Source: Rhodobacteraceae bacterium WD3A24
GTDB lineage: Bacteria; Pseudomonadota; Alphaproteobacteria; Rhodobacterales; Rhodobacteraceae
Direction of reading: 5' to 3'
Length of the DNA: 45,104 nt
Assembly (NCBI GenBank): GCA_002967695.1
Contig: PUHN01000028.1
Span: forward strand, 1 to 45,104
Shown: positions 23,971 through 33,812 of the stretch, piece by piece
Position numbering within the stretch: position 1 is the first letter of the stretch
How the letters are laid out: the number at the start of each line of letters is the position of its first letter
Made by a program: the position numbers and the translations under genes
Notes under the pieces: model-generated
Told to the model about the DNA's origin: nothing
The model's input: the letters and a program-made list of their open reading frames with translations, nothing else
The model's database searches: none

Positions 23971-24170
23971 TGCCGGGCATGTCGGAGAAGTCGGGACTGG
24001 GCCGCTCGATCGACCAGCGGCTGGCGAGGTTCATCCGCGCCGCCGAGGCCGAAGGCAAAACCGTGCTTCGGGCGTCGGTCCGTAAGGATGGCGGAATTGA
24101 CTTGACCTTCGCCCCGCCGGGAAGCGGTGATCCCTCCGACGAGTTCGACTTGGTGGACTTCTCGCGATGA
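23970..24170 (+). CDS. Small hypothetical phage protein upstream of integrase
   Basis: 66 residues. Helix SIDQRLARFIRAAEAEGKTV, then a short beta part (VLRASVRKDGGIDLTFAPPG) and acidic tail. Overlaps at both ends by TGATG and ATGA, so it is translated with the integrase. Position would suit an excisionase or integrase partner, but no HTH is seen. Confidence 0.7.
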   Translation: MPGMSEKSGLGRSIDQRLARFIRAAEAEGKTVLRASVRKDGGIDLTFAPPGSGDPSDEFDLVDFSR

Positions 24171-25186
24171 AGAAGAAGCGGCGCAGCTTACCCCCTTACG
24201 TCTATCGACAGACGACGAAGGGGCGCACCTACTACTACTTTCGGCGGAAGGGCGTTCAAGAGCGTGTAGACCCGGAAGCGCCGGATTTCTGGAAGACCTA
24301 CGCAGCGCTGCGCGACGACAAATCCCCGCCGCCAAGGCGCTATGCCGGGCAGCGGACGTTCAAGGCGCTGTTTGACGACTACGAGACGAGCGACCGCTTC
24401 AATCGGCTCGCAGAGCGGACGCGGCGCGATTATCTCAAGTGCCTCACATACTGGCGCGAGAAGATCGGCGACCTGCCGGTTGCCAAGATGAAGCGGAAGG
24501 ACATCGTTCGCGCCCAACGCGCACTTGCCGACCGTCCGCGGTTCGCCAATTACGTTGTCCAGGTTATCTCGGTGTGCTTCGAACACGCGATCGACCTCGG
24601 GTGGCGTCAGGAAAACCCGGCGAAAGGGGTGCGTGCTCTCAAGACCGAGGGGAAGAAGCGACAGCCCTGGCCGCAAAACATGATCGACAAGTTCCGAGAG
24701 GCGACGCCGGACAGGGATGGAACACCCGACAGGGCGCGGCTTATATTCGAGCTTTGCCTCGGGACCGGGCAGCGGATCGGCGACGTTCTCAGGATGCGCT
24801 GGGACGACCTCGAGGCCGGCGGGGTAAACGTGAAGCAGAGCAAGACCGGCTCAAAGCTGTGGGTACCCTTTACGCCTGCGCTGGCCGCGGTAATTGATCG
24901 GATTCCGCGGCGCGGCCTCACGATCGTGGCGCAGGAGAACGGGCGCCCGGTGAGCTACTCGAGAGCGCATGATGATGTGCTCGATGTGCGGCGCCGGATC
25001 GGCGCGGAGGAATATGACCTGCATTCGCTGCGCTATACGGCGGCCGCGTCCCTTGCGGAAGCAGGGTGCAGCGACGAGCTGATCCAGGCGGTGACAGGCC
25101 ACACATCGACGGCTATGGTCGCGCGATATGCTGCGGAGACGCGCCAGCGGACCCGCGCGACGGAGGCGCAGAAGCGCCGGAAGTAG
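24167..25186 (+). CDS. Tyrosine recombinase / phage integrase
   Basis: 339 residues. N-terminal arm-type region (YVYRQTTKGRTYYYFRRKG), core-binding SAM-like domain about 60-160, catalytic domain from 170. All catalytic residues are present: Arg near 203 in LGTGQRIGDVLRMRW, His286 and Arg289 in LHSLRYTAA, His312 in TGHTSTAM and Tyr321 in ARYAAET. It ends 134 bp before the host RND gene, so the attachment site must be close. ATGA overlap with the preceding gene. Confidence 0.96.
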   Translation: MKKKRRSLPPYVYRQTTKGRTYYYFRRKGVQERVDPEAPDFWKTYAALRDDKSPPPRRYAGQRTFKALFDDYETSDRFNRLAERTRRDYLKCLTYWREKIGDLPVAKMKRKDIVRAQRALADRPRFANYVVQVISVCFEHAIDLGWRQENPAKGVRALKTEGKKRQPWPQNMIDKFREATPDRDGTPDRARLIFELCLGTGQRIGDVLRMRWDDLEAGGVNVKQSKTGSKLWVPFTPALAAVIDRIPRRGLTIVAQENGRPVSYSRAHDDVLDVRRRIGAEEYDLHSLRYTAAASLAEAGCSDELIQAVTGHTSTAMVARYAAETRQRTRATEAQKRRK

Positions 25187-25320
25187 CTGGGCCGAGAACC
25201 GATAATGAACAAGTTTTTCAAAACTCTTTTTCAAAACTCATTCGATCTCAAGGCTGGTGCTACTCAACCTTTTGATATTGCGCCGTGTTTTTTATTGATT
25301 TTGCAAGCGGGAGCGGATGA
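25187..25320. other. Prophage right end / probable attachment region, with tandem 13-mer
   Basis: An AT-rich stretch between integrase and host gene. TTTTTCAAAACTC occurs twice in direct tandem (25214-25226 and 25227-25239), followed by host-like sequence. A frame open from 25190 ends in TGA at 25322-25324, overlapping the RND ATG (ATGA); its last codons (QAGADE) could be the end of a lost upstream host gene. The core cannot be set without the other junction. Confidence 0.5.
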
Positions 25321-28300
25321 ATGATCCGCTGGTTTGCCGGCCACCCCACCGCAGCGAACCTGCTTCTGGTGCTGTTCATCGCGGCGGGGGCCTTCGCCCT
25401 GCCCACCCTCAAGCGTGAGACATTTCCCGATTTCCGGCCGGTGGAGGCCGAGATCGTTATCGCCTATCGAGGTGCGGCGGCCGAGGAGGTGGAAAACGCC
25501 ATCTGCCGGCCCCTGTGGGATGGGCTTCTGGGTGTCGAGGCGCTCGACGAGCTGACCTGCGTGGCGCAGGACAACCGCGCCCGCGCTGTCGCCACGATGG
25601 CGCCGGGGGGCGATGCGCTGCGCTTCGTCAACGATCTGCGCACCGAGGTGGCGGCCGTCGACACCTTCCCCGAGCGGGCCGATCCGCCCGTCACGCGCGA
25701 ATTGCACCGAACCGATCCGGTCGCCTCGGTCGCCGTGTCGGGCGATCTGCCGCTGCGCGAACTGGACCGCTACGCCCAGGATTTCGCCGATCGTCTCGCC
25801 GGCTTGCCGGATGTCGCGCGCGTCGACCTGTCGGGCATCGGGACGGCGCAGTTGCGCATCACCGCCCGGCGCGACCTGCTTGCTCAGCACGGGCTCACGG
25901 TGGCCGGTCTGGCCGCGACGCTCTCGGCCCAGAGCGTCGATCTGCCCGCCGGCACGCTCGAGACGCCGGCCGCGGAACTGAGCCTGCGCTTTACCGAAGA
26001 GCGGCGAACACCCGATGAGCTGGCCGCGCTGCCGGTTCTCTCGCGGCCCGGCGGCGCCACGCTGACGCTCGGCGATGTCGCCACCATCACCGAGACCTTC
26101 GAGCCGGCCGAGGAACGCGCCCTGGTCGACGGCCGGCGCGCCGCGCTGCTCGAGGTGCACAAGCCGCTGGAGGCCGACGCTCTGCGCGCCCTCGACGCCG
26201 TGACCGCGCTGGTGGACGCGGAAAACGCCCGTCAGCCGCCCGCGCTGCGCCTGGAGATCGTTCAGGATGTTACCTCGATCATCCGCGACCGTCTCGTCAT
26301 GCTGGTCAGGAACGGCGTGATCGGGCTGGTGCTGGTCGTTGCGGTGATGAGCCTGTTTTTCCGGCCCGGCTTTGCCGTCTGGGCGGCGATGGGGCTGCCC
26401 GTGGCGTTTCTGGGCGCCTTCGTATGGATGGCGCTGACGGGGCTGAGCCTGAACATGATGACGCTGGTGGCGCTGCTCATGGCGATCGGCATCGTGATGG
26501 ACGACTCCATCGTTCTGTCCGACTCGATCGCCGTACATGCGCGTGACGGCGCGTCTGTCGATGCGGTCGCCCGCGGCGTGATGGCGGTCGCGCCCGGCGT
26601 GCTGTCCTCCTTTCTGACCACCGTGGCGGTGTTCGCGCCGCTTTCGTTCCTGGCCGGCGAGCTGGGCGCGGTGCTGGAGGTGCTGCCGCTGGTTCTGCTG
26701 GCCGCGCTTGCCGCGAGCCTTGTCGAGGCGTTTCTCATCCTGCCCCATCACCTCAAGAGCGGGCTGGCGCGGGCGGACAGGGCGCCGTCGGCGTTTCGGC
26801 GGCGTTTCGATGCGGGGTTCGAGGCCGTGCGCGACCGCGGCGTCGGGCGGCTCGCCGATTTCGCCATCGCGCGGCGCTATTTCGTCAGCGGAGTCGCGCT
26901 GGGCGCGCTGATCCTGACCGTGGGCGCGCTGGCCGGTGGCGTCGTCAAGCGAGAGGCGATCCCCGAGATCGACGGCGACGTGCTCGAGGCGCGTCTGCTG
27001 CTGCCGCAGGGCACGCCGCTGGCGCGGACCGAGGCGGCGGTGGGCCATGTGGCCGCCGCGCTGGAGCGGGTCAATGCGCGTCTGTCGCCGGGCCAGCCCG
27101 AGGGGCAGGATCTCGTCCGCCGCACGATCACGCGCTTCGGCCGCAACCCGTCGGCCGGCGAGAGCGGCGCGCATGTCGCGACCGTCTCCGCCGATCTTCT
27201 CGGCGCCGAGACGCGGACAACCGATCTCGACACGCTCATCGCCGAGTGGCGCGCGGAGATCGGCGCGCTGGCGGGCGTGTCGTCGCTGATCCTGACCGAG
27301 CCGGGGATCGGCCCGCAGGGGATCGCGGTGGAGCTGCGGCTCACGCATCCCGACCTGGAAACCCTGGCACGCGCCGGGCGCGCCACGCTCGACGAGCTCG
27401 AGGATTATGCCGGTGTGCGTAACGCGACGCTCGATCTGCGCCCCGGCCGGCCCGAGATGCGCTTTCGCCTCGCCACCGGGGCGCAGGCGCTCGGGCTGAC
27501 GGCGGCGGATGTCGCCGGGCAGTTGCGCGCGGCCTTTCTGGGCAGCCGGCTCGACGAGGTGCGCCGCGGCGACGTCGCCCATGAGGTCGAGGTCGTGCTG
27601 GCGCGGGCCGATCGCGACGCCCGCGCCGATCTGGCCGATTTCACCCTCGCCCTGCCCGATGGCACCACCGTGCCGCTTTTCACCGCCGTCGAGGCGGTGG
27701 AATCGCGTGGCTGGGGCACCGTCACGCAGGTGGATGGCGCGCGCACGCTGACCGTCCAGGCCGATGTGGACGGCCGCCTCGGCAATGCCGATGCGATCAC
27801 CGCCGAGATGACCGCGGGGTTTCTGCCCGACCTCGCCGACCGGACGCCGGGGCTGGGCTTCGAGATCGCGGGGCAGGCCGCGAATTCGGCCGAAACGATG
27901 GGCTCCATCCTGCGCGGTTTTCTGATCGGGCTGGTGGGAATCTATATCGTGTTGTCATTTCAGTTTCGCAGCTATCTCGAACCGGTCATCGTGATGCTGA
28001 CCATCCCGCTGGCCTTTCTCGGCGTGGTGTGGGGGCATGTGGCGATGGGCTACAACATCTCGATGCCCTCGCTCGTGGGCGCGGCCTCTCTGGCCGGGAT
28101 CGTGGTCAACAACGCGATTCTTCTGGTCGGGGTCATCAAGGCGCGGCGGGGCGATGACACATCGGTGGTCGAGGCGGCGGGACAGGCGGCGCGGGCGCGC
28201 TTTCGCCCCATCCTGCTGTCGGTCTCGACCACGATCATGGGCATGGCGCCGTTGCTGGCCGAGACCTCCACCCAGGCGCAGACGCTCAAGCCGCTGGTCA

Positions 28301-28407
28301 TCGCGGTGGTCTTCGGCCTGCTGGCCTCGACGGTCCTGATCCTGATGGTGGTCCCCTCCTTCTACGCGATCCTCGACGACATGCGCTCCGGCCCTGGCCG
28401 GAGTTGA
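25321..28407 (+). CDS. RND-family efflux transporter, inner-membrane permease
   Basis: 1028 residues, full length for AcrB/MexB-like HAE1 permeases. Starts MIRWFAGHPTAANLLLVLFI (TM1). The proton-relay Asp pair is in MAIGIVMDDSIVLSDSIAV near residue 394, TM4. Periplasmic loops lie at about 30-320 and 560-850, and the final TM block contains SLAGIVVNNAILLVGVIKA. These pumps export drugs or lipophilic compounds with a periplasmic adaptor and outer-membrane channel. The adaptor gene usually sits directly upstream; here the prophage does, and the gene may have lost its native promoter or now depend on phage-side transcription. Confidence 0.95.
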   Translation: MIRWFAGHPTAANLLLVLFIAAGAFALPTLKRETFPDFRPVEAEIVIAYRGAAAEEVENAICRPLWDGLLGVEALDELTCVAQDNRARAVATMAPGGDALRFVNDLRTEVAAVDTFPERADPPVTRELHRTDPVASVAVSGDLPLRELDRYAQDFADRLAGLPDVARVDLSGIGTAQLRITARRDLLAQHGLTVAGLAATLSAQSVDLPAGTLETPAAELSLRFTEERRTPDELAALPVLSRPGGATLTLGDVATITETFEPAEERALVDGRRAALLEVHKPLEADALRALDAVTALVDAENARQPPALRLEIVQDVTSIIRDRLVMLVRNGVIGLVLVVAVMSLFFRPGFAVWAAMGLPVAFLGAFVWMALTGLSLNMMTLVALLMAIGIVMDDSIVLSDSIAVHARDGASVDAVARGVMAVAPGVLSSFLTTVAVFAPLSFLAGELGAVLEVLPLVLLAALAASLVEAFLILPHHLKSGLARADRAPSAFRRRFDAGFEAVRDRGVGRLADFAIARRYFVSGVALGALILTVGALAGGVVKREAIPEIDGDVLEARLLLPQGTPLARTEAAVGHVAAALERVNARLSPGQPEGQDLVRRTITRFGRNPSAGESGAHVATVSADLLGAETRTTDLDTLIAEWRAEIGALAGVSSLILTEPGIGPQGIAVELRLTHPDLETLARAGRATLDELEDYAGVRNATLDLRPGRPEMRFRLATGAQALGLTAADVAGQLRAAFLGSRLDEVRRGDVAHEVEVVLARADRDARADLADFTLALPDGTTVPLFTAVEAVESRGWGTVTQVDGARTLTVQADVDGRLGNADAITAEMTAGFLPDLADRTPGLGFEIAGQAANSAETMGSILRGFLIGLVGIYIVLSFQFRSYLEPVIVMLTIPLAFLGVVWGHVAMGYNISMPSLVGAASLAGIVVNNAILLVGVIKARRGDDTSVVEAAGQAARARFRPILLSVSTTIMGMAPLLAETSTQAQTLKPLVIAVVFGLLASTVLILMVVPSFYAILDDMRSGPGRS

Positions 28408-28460
28408 CAGCTGTCAAATTCCCGCCATCCCGCGTGCCGGGCGGGGCACGTCGAAACGAA

Positions 28461-28493
28461 AAAGGCCATGCCCGGCGCGCGGGCATGGCCTTT
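28461..28493. terminator. Bidirectional intrinsic terminator
   Basis: A perfect 13-bp stem, AAAGGCCATGCCC (28461-28473) with GGGCATGGCCTTT (28481-28493), 7-nt loop, and A/T runs on both sides. It lies between the convergent RND gene and the substrate-binding protein gene and should end both transcripts. Confidence 0.9.
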
Positions 28494-28522
28494 CCGGTCG
28501 GCCGAACGCGGGAGGAGTGCGT

Positions 28523-29812
28523 TCAGCCGCCCGTCGCGGCCATGAGTTCGTTGACCCGTTCGACCTGCCAGGTCTCCACCTCGGTGAGCGCGCCGTCCTC
28601 GCCGACGCCCCAGATCAGATAGGGGCCGGTGACGTCGCCGAACTCGTCGAAGACGATCGGGCCGGTCGCGCCGACATACGAGATGTCGCCCCCTTCGGCG
28701 AGCACCTCATGCGCGCGGGCAAAGCCCTCGGGGCCGGGATGGATCACCTCGCCGCCGGGGCCGGTGATCTCGCGCACCGCGTCGCGGATCGCGGTGCCGT
28801 CGTATTCGCCGGCGGCCTGTGCGGCCAGCAGGCCGACAGCCGCGGCGTCATACATGGTGTGCAGCCCCGGCCCCGCCGGCGGCTCGCCATAGCGCTCCTC
28901 CCAGCTCTGGTTGAAGGCCTCCACCGACGGGCCCTCGACCTGCGCGTTGTCGATGCCCACGGCATCGGTCAGATACTGCGCGCCCACGGCGCTGACGAAT
29001 TCCTCGGCCCGCAGCGCGTTGCTCAGCAGCAGGTTCTGCGGCCCGCCCAGCGAAATCCACTCGCGCATCGCGGTCGCCCCGTCGGCGGGGAAGGCGACGA
29101 GAAACAGCGAATCCGGATCGCCGCGCAGCGCCTGCGAGACCTCGGCGCGGTAGGAGGCCTGCTCCTGGTTGTAGGGGACCATGTCGGTCACGCTGCCGCC
29201 CTGGGCCTCGATTCCTTCCTCGAAGGCGCGCGCCAGCGACAGGCCGTAATCCGAGTTGACATAGATCACCGCGGTGCGCTCATAGCCGCGCTCATTGGCC
29301 AGATCGGCCATCACGAAGCCCTGCGGGCGCACCGTCGGCAGGGTGCGGAACCAGTAGCCGTCGGTGCCGCCCTCGCGGGCGAGTTCGGTGAAGCTGGGCG
29401 CCGAGGAGCAGCAGCTGATCTGCGTGACCTCGTTGGGCACCGTCACCGAACTCAGGATCGGCATCGAGACACCTGACTGGATCGCGCCCAGCAGGATTTC
29501 CGCGCCCTCGACCTCGACGAGCGACTGCGCGGCGTCCACGCCCACGCTGGGCTGGCCCTGATCGTCGCGCAGGCGATAATCGGCCTCGCAGCCCAGCAGG
29601 CCGCCGGCGGCGTTCATGTGCTCGACGGCGAGTTCGCCGGCATCGCCGATGGCGCTGCCGATCGCGGCCATCGAGCCCGACAGCGACAGCACCGCGCCGA
29701 TCGGGTGCTGGCAGTCCTGGTCCTGCGCCCGGGCCGCCCCGCCGGGCAGGCTCACGCCCCCGGCCGCGAGGGCGGCCATGGCCGCGAGAGCGGTGAAATT
29801 GGTTCTTGGCAT
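28523..29812 (-). CDS. ABC transporter substrate-binding protein, LivK-like (amino-acid/amide type)
   Basis: 429 residues. Signal peptide MPRTNFTALAAMAALAAGGV ending in ARA-QD. Type I periplasmic binding fold with IGAVLSLSGSMAAIG and AVEHMNAAGGLLGCE at the N-lobe and YVNSDYGLSLARAFEEG at about 190. Cysteines in QDCQHP, LLGCEAD and ISCCSSAP may pair in the periplasm. Last gene of the transporter operon, 58 nt after the permease. Ligand unknown; the neighbouring oxidase, aminotransferase and hydrolase suggest an amino acid or amide. Confidence 0.92.
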   Translation of the reverse strand: MPRTNFTALAAMAALAAGGVSLPGGAARAQDQDCQHPIGAVLSLSGSMAAIGSAIGDAGELAVEHMNAAGGLLGCEADYRLRDDQGQPSVGVDAAQSLVEVEGAEILLGAIQSGVSMPILSSVTVPNEVTQISCCSSAPSFTELAREGGTDGYWFRTLPTVRPQGFVMADLANERGYERTAVIYVNSDYGLSLARAFEEGIEAQGGSVTDMVPYNQEQASYRAEVSQALRGDPDSLFLVAFPADGATAMREWISLGGPQNLLLSNALRAEEFVSAVGAQYLTDAVGIDNAQVEGPSVEAFNQSWEERYGEPPAGPGLHTMYDAAAVGLLAAQAAGEYDGTAIRDAVREITGPGGEVIHPGPEGFARAHEVLAEGGDISYVGATGPIVFDEFGDVTGPYLIWGVGEDGALTEVETWQVERVNELMAATGG

Positions 29813-29870
29813 CGGTCGTCTCCCTTCGTTGGATGGATGGTCTTGCCGGGCCGCGTCGCGCGGCCGGCCC

Positions 29871-30866
29871 TTATTGCCCCTGTTGAGCGGGGATTTCCTC
29901 CTGCGGTGTCGTTACCTCGTCATCGCGGGCATGCGCCGAGACGACATCCTCCTCGCCGATCAGGCCGCGCGGCCGGAACAGGAGCGTGAGCACGATCACC
30001 AGCCCGATGATGATCGCCTGCACCGCGCCGGCCTGGCTCTGCAGCCCTGGCGGCACCGCGTTGCTGATGACATAGCCGCTGGCGGTCCACAGCCCCCACA
30101 CCACCAGACAGCCCAGCACCGCGCCGCGGTTGTTGCCCGAGCCGCCCACGATCAGCATCGCCCAGATCTGGAAGGTCAGGATCGGCAGGAAGTCGATCGG
30201 GCTGACGAAACCGATGAAGCCGACATAGAGCCCGCCGCCCAGCCCCATGATGGCCGAGCCCAGCACGAAGGCCTGCAGCCGCGTCGTGGTGGGGTTCTTC
30301 CCGAGCGAACGCGCGGCGGTGACGTCCTCGCGGATGGCGCGCAGCACCCGCCCCCAGGGCGAGCGCACGGCGCGCTCCAGCGCGGCATAGATCACCACGG
30401 CCACGGCGAGGACGAAGATCAGATAGAAAAGGTTGTAGCCGCCCGGCGTCGCGAAGAGGTCGAACATCGGCCGCGGCAGCCCGATCAGCCCGTTCGCGCC
30501 GCCGGTCAGCGCCTCGAAGTTCAGCGCGACGAGCTGGATCGTGATCGCGATGCCGAAGGTGGCGATGGCGAGGTATTCCTCGCGCAGCTTCAGCGTGGCC
30601 AGCGCCACGATCAATCCGGCAAGGGCGGCCAGCGCCATGCCGCCCGCCAGCCCGACGAGAAACGGCATCTCGAACCCGCCGATCAGCCGGTCGCGCGCGG
30701 GCCCGATCAGCACCGCGGTGCCGTAGGCGCCGATGGCGTAGAAGGCCACGACGCCGGCATTGAACAGCCCCGTGAAGCCCCATTGCAGGTTCAGCCCCAT
30801 CACCACGATGGCATAGATCGTCACGACGATCAGGAAGAAGACGAGGTAGAGCGCGACCCCCAGCAT
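29871..30866 (-). CDS. Branched-chain/amide ABC transporter permease, LivM-like
   Basis: 331 residues from ATG 30866, which overlaps the LivH-like stop (TGATG). About eight to ten hydrophobic spans; the conserved LNLQWGFTGLFNAGVVAFYA near 24-43 is the family signature, and SLGKNPTTTRLQAFVLGSA is the cytoplasmic loop that contacts the ATPase. An unusually long, charged C-terminal tail (VSAHARDDEVTTPQEEIPAQ) follows the last span. Forms the membrane pore with the LivH-like subunit. Confidence 0.92.
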   Translation of the reverse strand: MLGVALYLVFFLIVVTIYAIVVMGLNLQWGFTGLFNAGVVAFYAIGAYGTAVLIGPARDRLIGGFEMPFLVGLAGGMALAALAGLIVALATLKLREEYLAIATFGIAITIQLVALNFEALTGGANGLIGLPRPMFDLFATPGGYNLFYLIFVLAVAVVIYAALERAVRSPWGRVLRAIREDVTAARSLGKNPTTTRLQAFVLGSAIMGLGGGLYVGFIGFVSPIDFLPILTFQIWAMLIVGGSGNNRGAVLGCLVVWGLWTASGYVISNAVPPGLQSQAGAVQAIIIGLVIVLTLLFRPRGLIGEEDVVSAHARDDEVTTPQEEIPAQQGQ

Positions 30867-31768
30867 CACTTGCCTCCCGTCGTCCCGGCGAAGATGCCTG
30901 TCGGGCGGAAATACAGCACCGCCAGCAGCACCAGAAACGGAATCGCCAGCTTGTAGCCCGCCGGGATCACGAGCACCGAGACCGACTCGATCAGTCCGAT
31001 GAGAAACCCGCCGAGCACCGCGCCGATCACGTTGCCCACGCCGCCCGCGATCGCCGCGGCGAAGAGCGGCAGCAGCAGGTGAAAGCCCAGCTCCGGGCGC
31101 AACTGGACGCTCACGCCGTAAAGCACCCCGGCCACGGCGGCGAGCGCGCCGCCGACGATCCATGTCCAGCGCACCACCCGCGCCAGCGAGATGCCGTTGA
31201 CCTGCGCCAACGGCGGGCTCTCGGAAACCGCGCGCATGGCCAGCCCCAGCCGCGTGTTCTGCAGGAACAGGTGCACCGCGATGACCAGCGCGATTGCCGT
31301 TGCGAACACGACGACCTGGTCGGGCATGATGCGCAGCCCCGGCGCCACCGGCACCGCGATCTGCAACTCGCTGGTGTAGTACTGCGCCCGCCCGCCGAAG
31401 ATCAGGTTGATCAGGTTGCGGATCAGCAGCGCCACCCCGAACGAGGCAAAGACCAGCGTCAGGTGGCCGACCTTTCCGCGCAGCTTGCCGAAGACGAACC
31501 TGTCGACGATCAGCGCCAGCACCACGGTCAGCCCGGCGGCGATCACCGTGGCCAGGATGAGCGGCCAGCCGAAGGTCAGCGGCCCCAGCGGCGCGGTGGG
31601 CAGGCTGAACAGGGTCAGCACGCCCAGCGCCATATACGCGCCCCAGGTCATCATCTCGGCATGGGCGAAGTTGGCGAAACGCAGAATGCCCATGGTCAGG
31701 GTCAGCCCGATCGCGCCCAGCGCGTAGATCGACCCCGTCAGCAGCCCGTCGGCCAGTGCCTGCAGCAT
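30866..31768 (-). CDS. Branched-chain/amide ABC transporter permease, LivH-like
   Basis: 300 residues. MLQALADGLLTGSIYALGAI then GLTLTMGILRFANFAHAEMM is the standard LivH start. Six to eight spans follow, with the SESPPLAQVNGISLARVV coupling loop in the middle. Pairs with the LivM-like permease. The start overlaps the LivF-like stop (TGATG). Confidence 0.93.
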   Translation of the reverse strand: MLQALADGLLTGSIYALGAIGLTLTMGILRFANFAHAEMMTWGAYMALGVLTLFSLPTAPLGPLTFGWPLILATVIAAGLTVVLALIVDRFVFGKLRGKVGHLTLVFASFGVALLIRNLINLIFGGRAQYYTSELQIAVPVAPGLRIMPDQVVVFATAIALVIAVHLFLQNTRLGLAMRAVSESPPLAQVNGISLARVVRWTWIVGGALAAVAGVLYGVSVQLRPELGFHLLLPLFAAAIAGGVGNVIGAVLGGFLIGLIESVSVLVIPAGYKLAIPFLVLLAVLYFRPTGIFAGTTGGK

Positions 31769-32495
31769 CAGACTTTCCTTCCCGCGCGTCCCAGATAGAT
31801 TTCGGCGACCTCCGGGTCGTCGAGCAGCCTCGCCGACGGCCCGTCGAGCCGGTTCGCCCCCTCGGCCAGCACATAGGTGCGGTCCGAGATCTGCATCGCC
31901 GCCTTGGCGTTCTGCTCGACCATCAGGATCGCGACGCCGGTCTTCACCAGCCCGGCGAGCCGGGAAAAGACCTCGTCGACCATTTTCGGCGCGAGGCCCG
32001 CGCTGGGCTCGTCGAGCATGATCAGCCGCGGCTGCGTGAGCAACGCGCGCGCCACCGCCAGCATCTGGCGCTGCCCGCCCGACAGCACGCCCGCCTTCTG
32101 CCGGCGGAAGGGATCGAGGTCGGGAAAGGTCCGGTAGGCCTCGGCGATGCGCTCGCGCGCCTCGGGCTTGGGCAGCGGCTGCGCGCCCACGCGCAGGTTC
32201 TCGTCCACCGTCAGGGTCGAGAAGATGTTCTCGGTCTGCGGGACATAGGCGATGCCCGCCTCGGCCATCCGGTAGGTGGCGATGTTGGTGATGTCGGCGC
32301 CGTCGAGCGTCACGCGCCCCGACGTGATGCGCAACTGCCCCGCGATCGCCTTGATCAGGGTGGATTTTCCCGCACCATTCGGCCCGATAATGGTGACGAG
32401 TTCGCCGGCCGCGACGCTCATGGAGATGTCGCGGATGATCGGCAGGTCGGGCTGATAGCCCGCGGTGACGCCCGCCACGCTCAGCAGGGCCGCGC

Positions 32496-32499
<4 letters not shown>
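31768..32499 (-). CDS. ABC transporter ATP-binding protein, LivF-like
   Basis: 243 residues from ATG 32499 (ATGA overlap with the LivG-like gene). Walker A GPNGAGKST at about 38-46, the LivF-type PQTENIFSTLTVDENL, signature LSGGQRQMLAVARALL and Walker B RLIMLDEPSAGLAP are all intact. One of two ATPases that power the LIV-type importer. Confidence 0.94.
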
Positions 32500-33268
<769 letters not shown>

Positions 33269-33269
<1 letters not shown>

Positions 33270-33682
33270 CAGCCCGCCCCGCCGGGATCGGTGCGCCCGC
33301 GCACCAGCGCCGTCACTTCGATCTCGACCTGTATCTCGGGCACCGCGAAGCCGCAGATGATGGTGGTGTTGGTCGGGCGGGGGTCGGTGAAGGCCTCTCC
33401 GAGCACGGTCGAGGCCGGAAGAACATGCTCCCTGTCGGAGAGATAGACGCGCACGCGCACGATGTCGGCGAGGCAGCCCCCCGCCTTCTCCAGCGCGTCG
33501 GAAATCTGGCGCAGTGCGCAGCGCGTCTGCTCGGCCGGGTCATCGGGGAATGTGCCGGTTTCGGGGTCGGAGCCCGCCGTGCCCGAGACGAACACCCATT
33601 CGCCGTCGACGACCGCACGCGAATATCCCGCGAGTTCCTCGAATCTGGAGCCGGTGCGGATTGTCCAGCGCTGCGACGTCAT
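33269..33682 (-). CDS. RidA/YjgF-family protein, first gene of transporter operon
   Basis: 137 residues with the normal RidA fold pattern: WVFVSGTAGSDPETGTFPDD, ALRQISDALEKAGGCLADIV, RVRVYLSDREHVLPASTVLG and GFAVPEIQVEIEVTALV. RidA hydrolyses reactive imines/enamines left by amino-acid oxidases and PLP enzymes. The arginine that binds the substrate carboxylate in RidA is normally in an A-R-T/S-x-V context; here the same place reads PTNTTII, so it seems to be Asn, as in Rid subgroups not known to be imine hydrolases. A DAO-type oxidoreductase is divergent next door. Confidence 0.88.
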
Positions 33683-33720
33683 GGGCGGCCTCCCCGGAAT
33701 TTATGCTTGATTTGCGCATT

Positions 33721-33734
33721 TGATCATTTAATCA
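33721..33734. promoter_or_regulatory. Candidate GntR operator in divergent intergenic region
   Basis: TGATCATTTAATCA, an inverted TGAT/ATCA with a 6-nt centre, in the only AT-rich stretch between the transporter operon (minus) and the FAD oxidoreductase gene (plus). A natural target for the cluster's GntR/FCD regulator (37219-37929). Confidence 0.4.
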
Positions 33735-33812
33735 TAATCGCGTCAAGACACGAGGAATGCCCGGGATGCGCTCCGACATCTCAGCCACCCGTTCGACGAT
33801 GCGCGCGCGGCG

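Larger units (their letters stand above)
1..25300. mobile_element. Lambda-like prophage, right part (left end outside window)
   Basis: Seen: terminase, gpW and portal genes on the minus strand at the left, a replication operon on the minus strand, a repressor/Cro switch near 19.9 kb, recombination genes, SSB and a tyrosine integrase on the plus strand ending at 25186. In order this is the lambda map in mirror image: int, recombination, OL, immunity, OR, cro, replication, late genes. Capsid and tail genes must lie left of the window. The right boundary lies between the integrase stop (25186) and the RND gene start (25321); the exact att core cannot be set without the other end. The element carries unusual cargo at 4.0-5.3 and 7.6-13.9 kb. 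Confidence 0.93.

Noticed and set aside
25264-27582. A 772-codon open frame on the minus strand opposite the RND gene
   Set aside because: Low-complexity Arg/Gln/His-rich product and full overlap with a clearly conserved RND protein; an effect of high GC at third positions.
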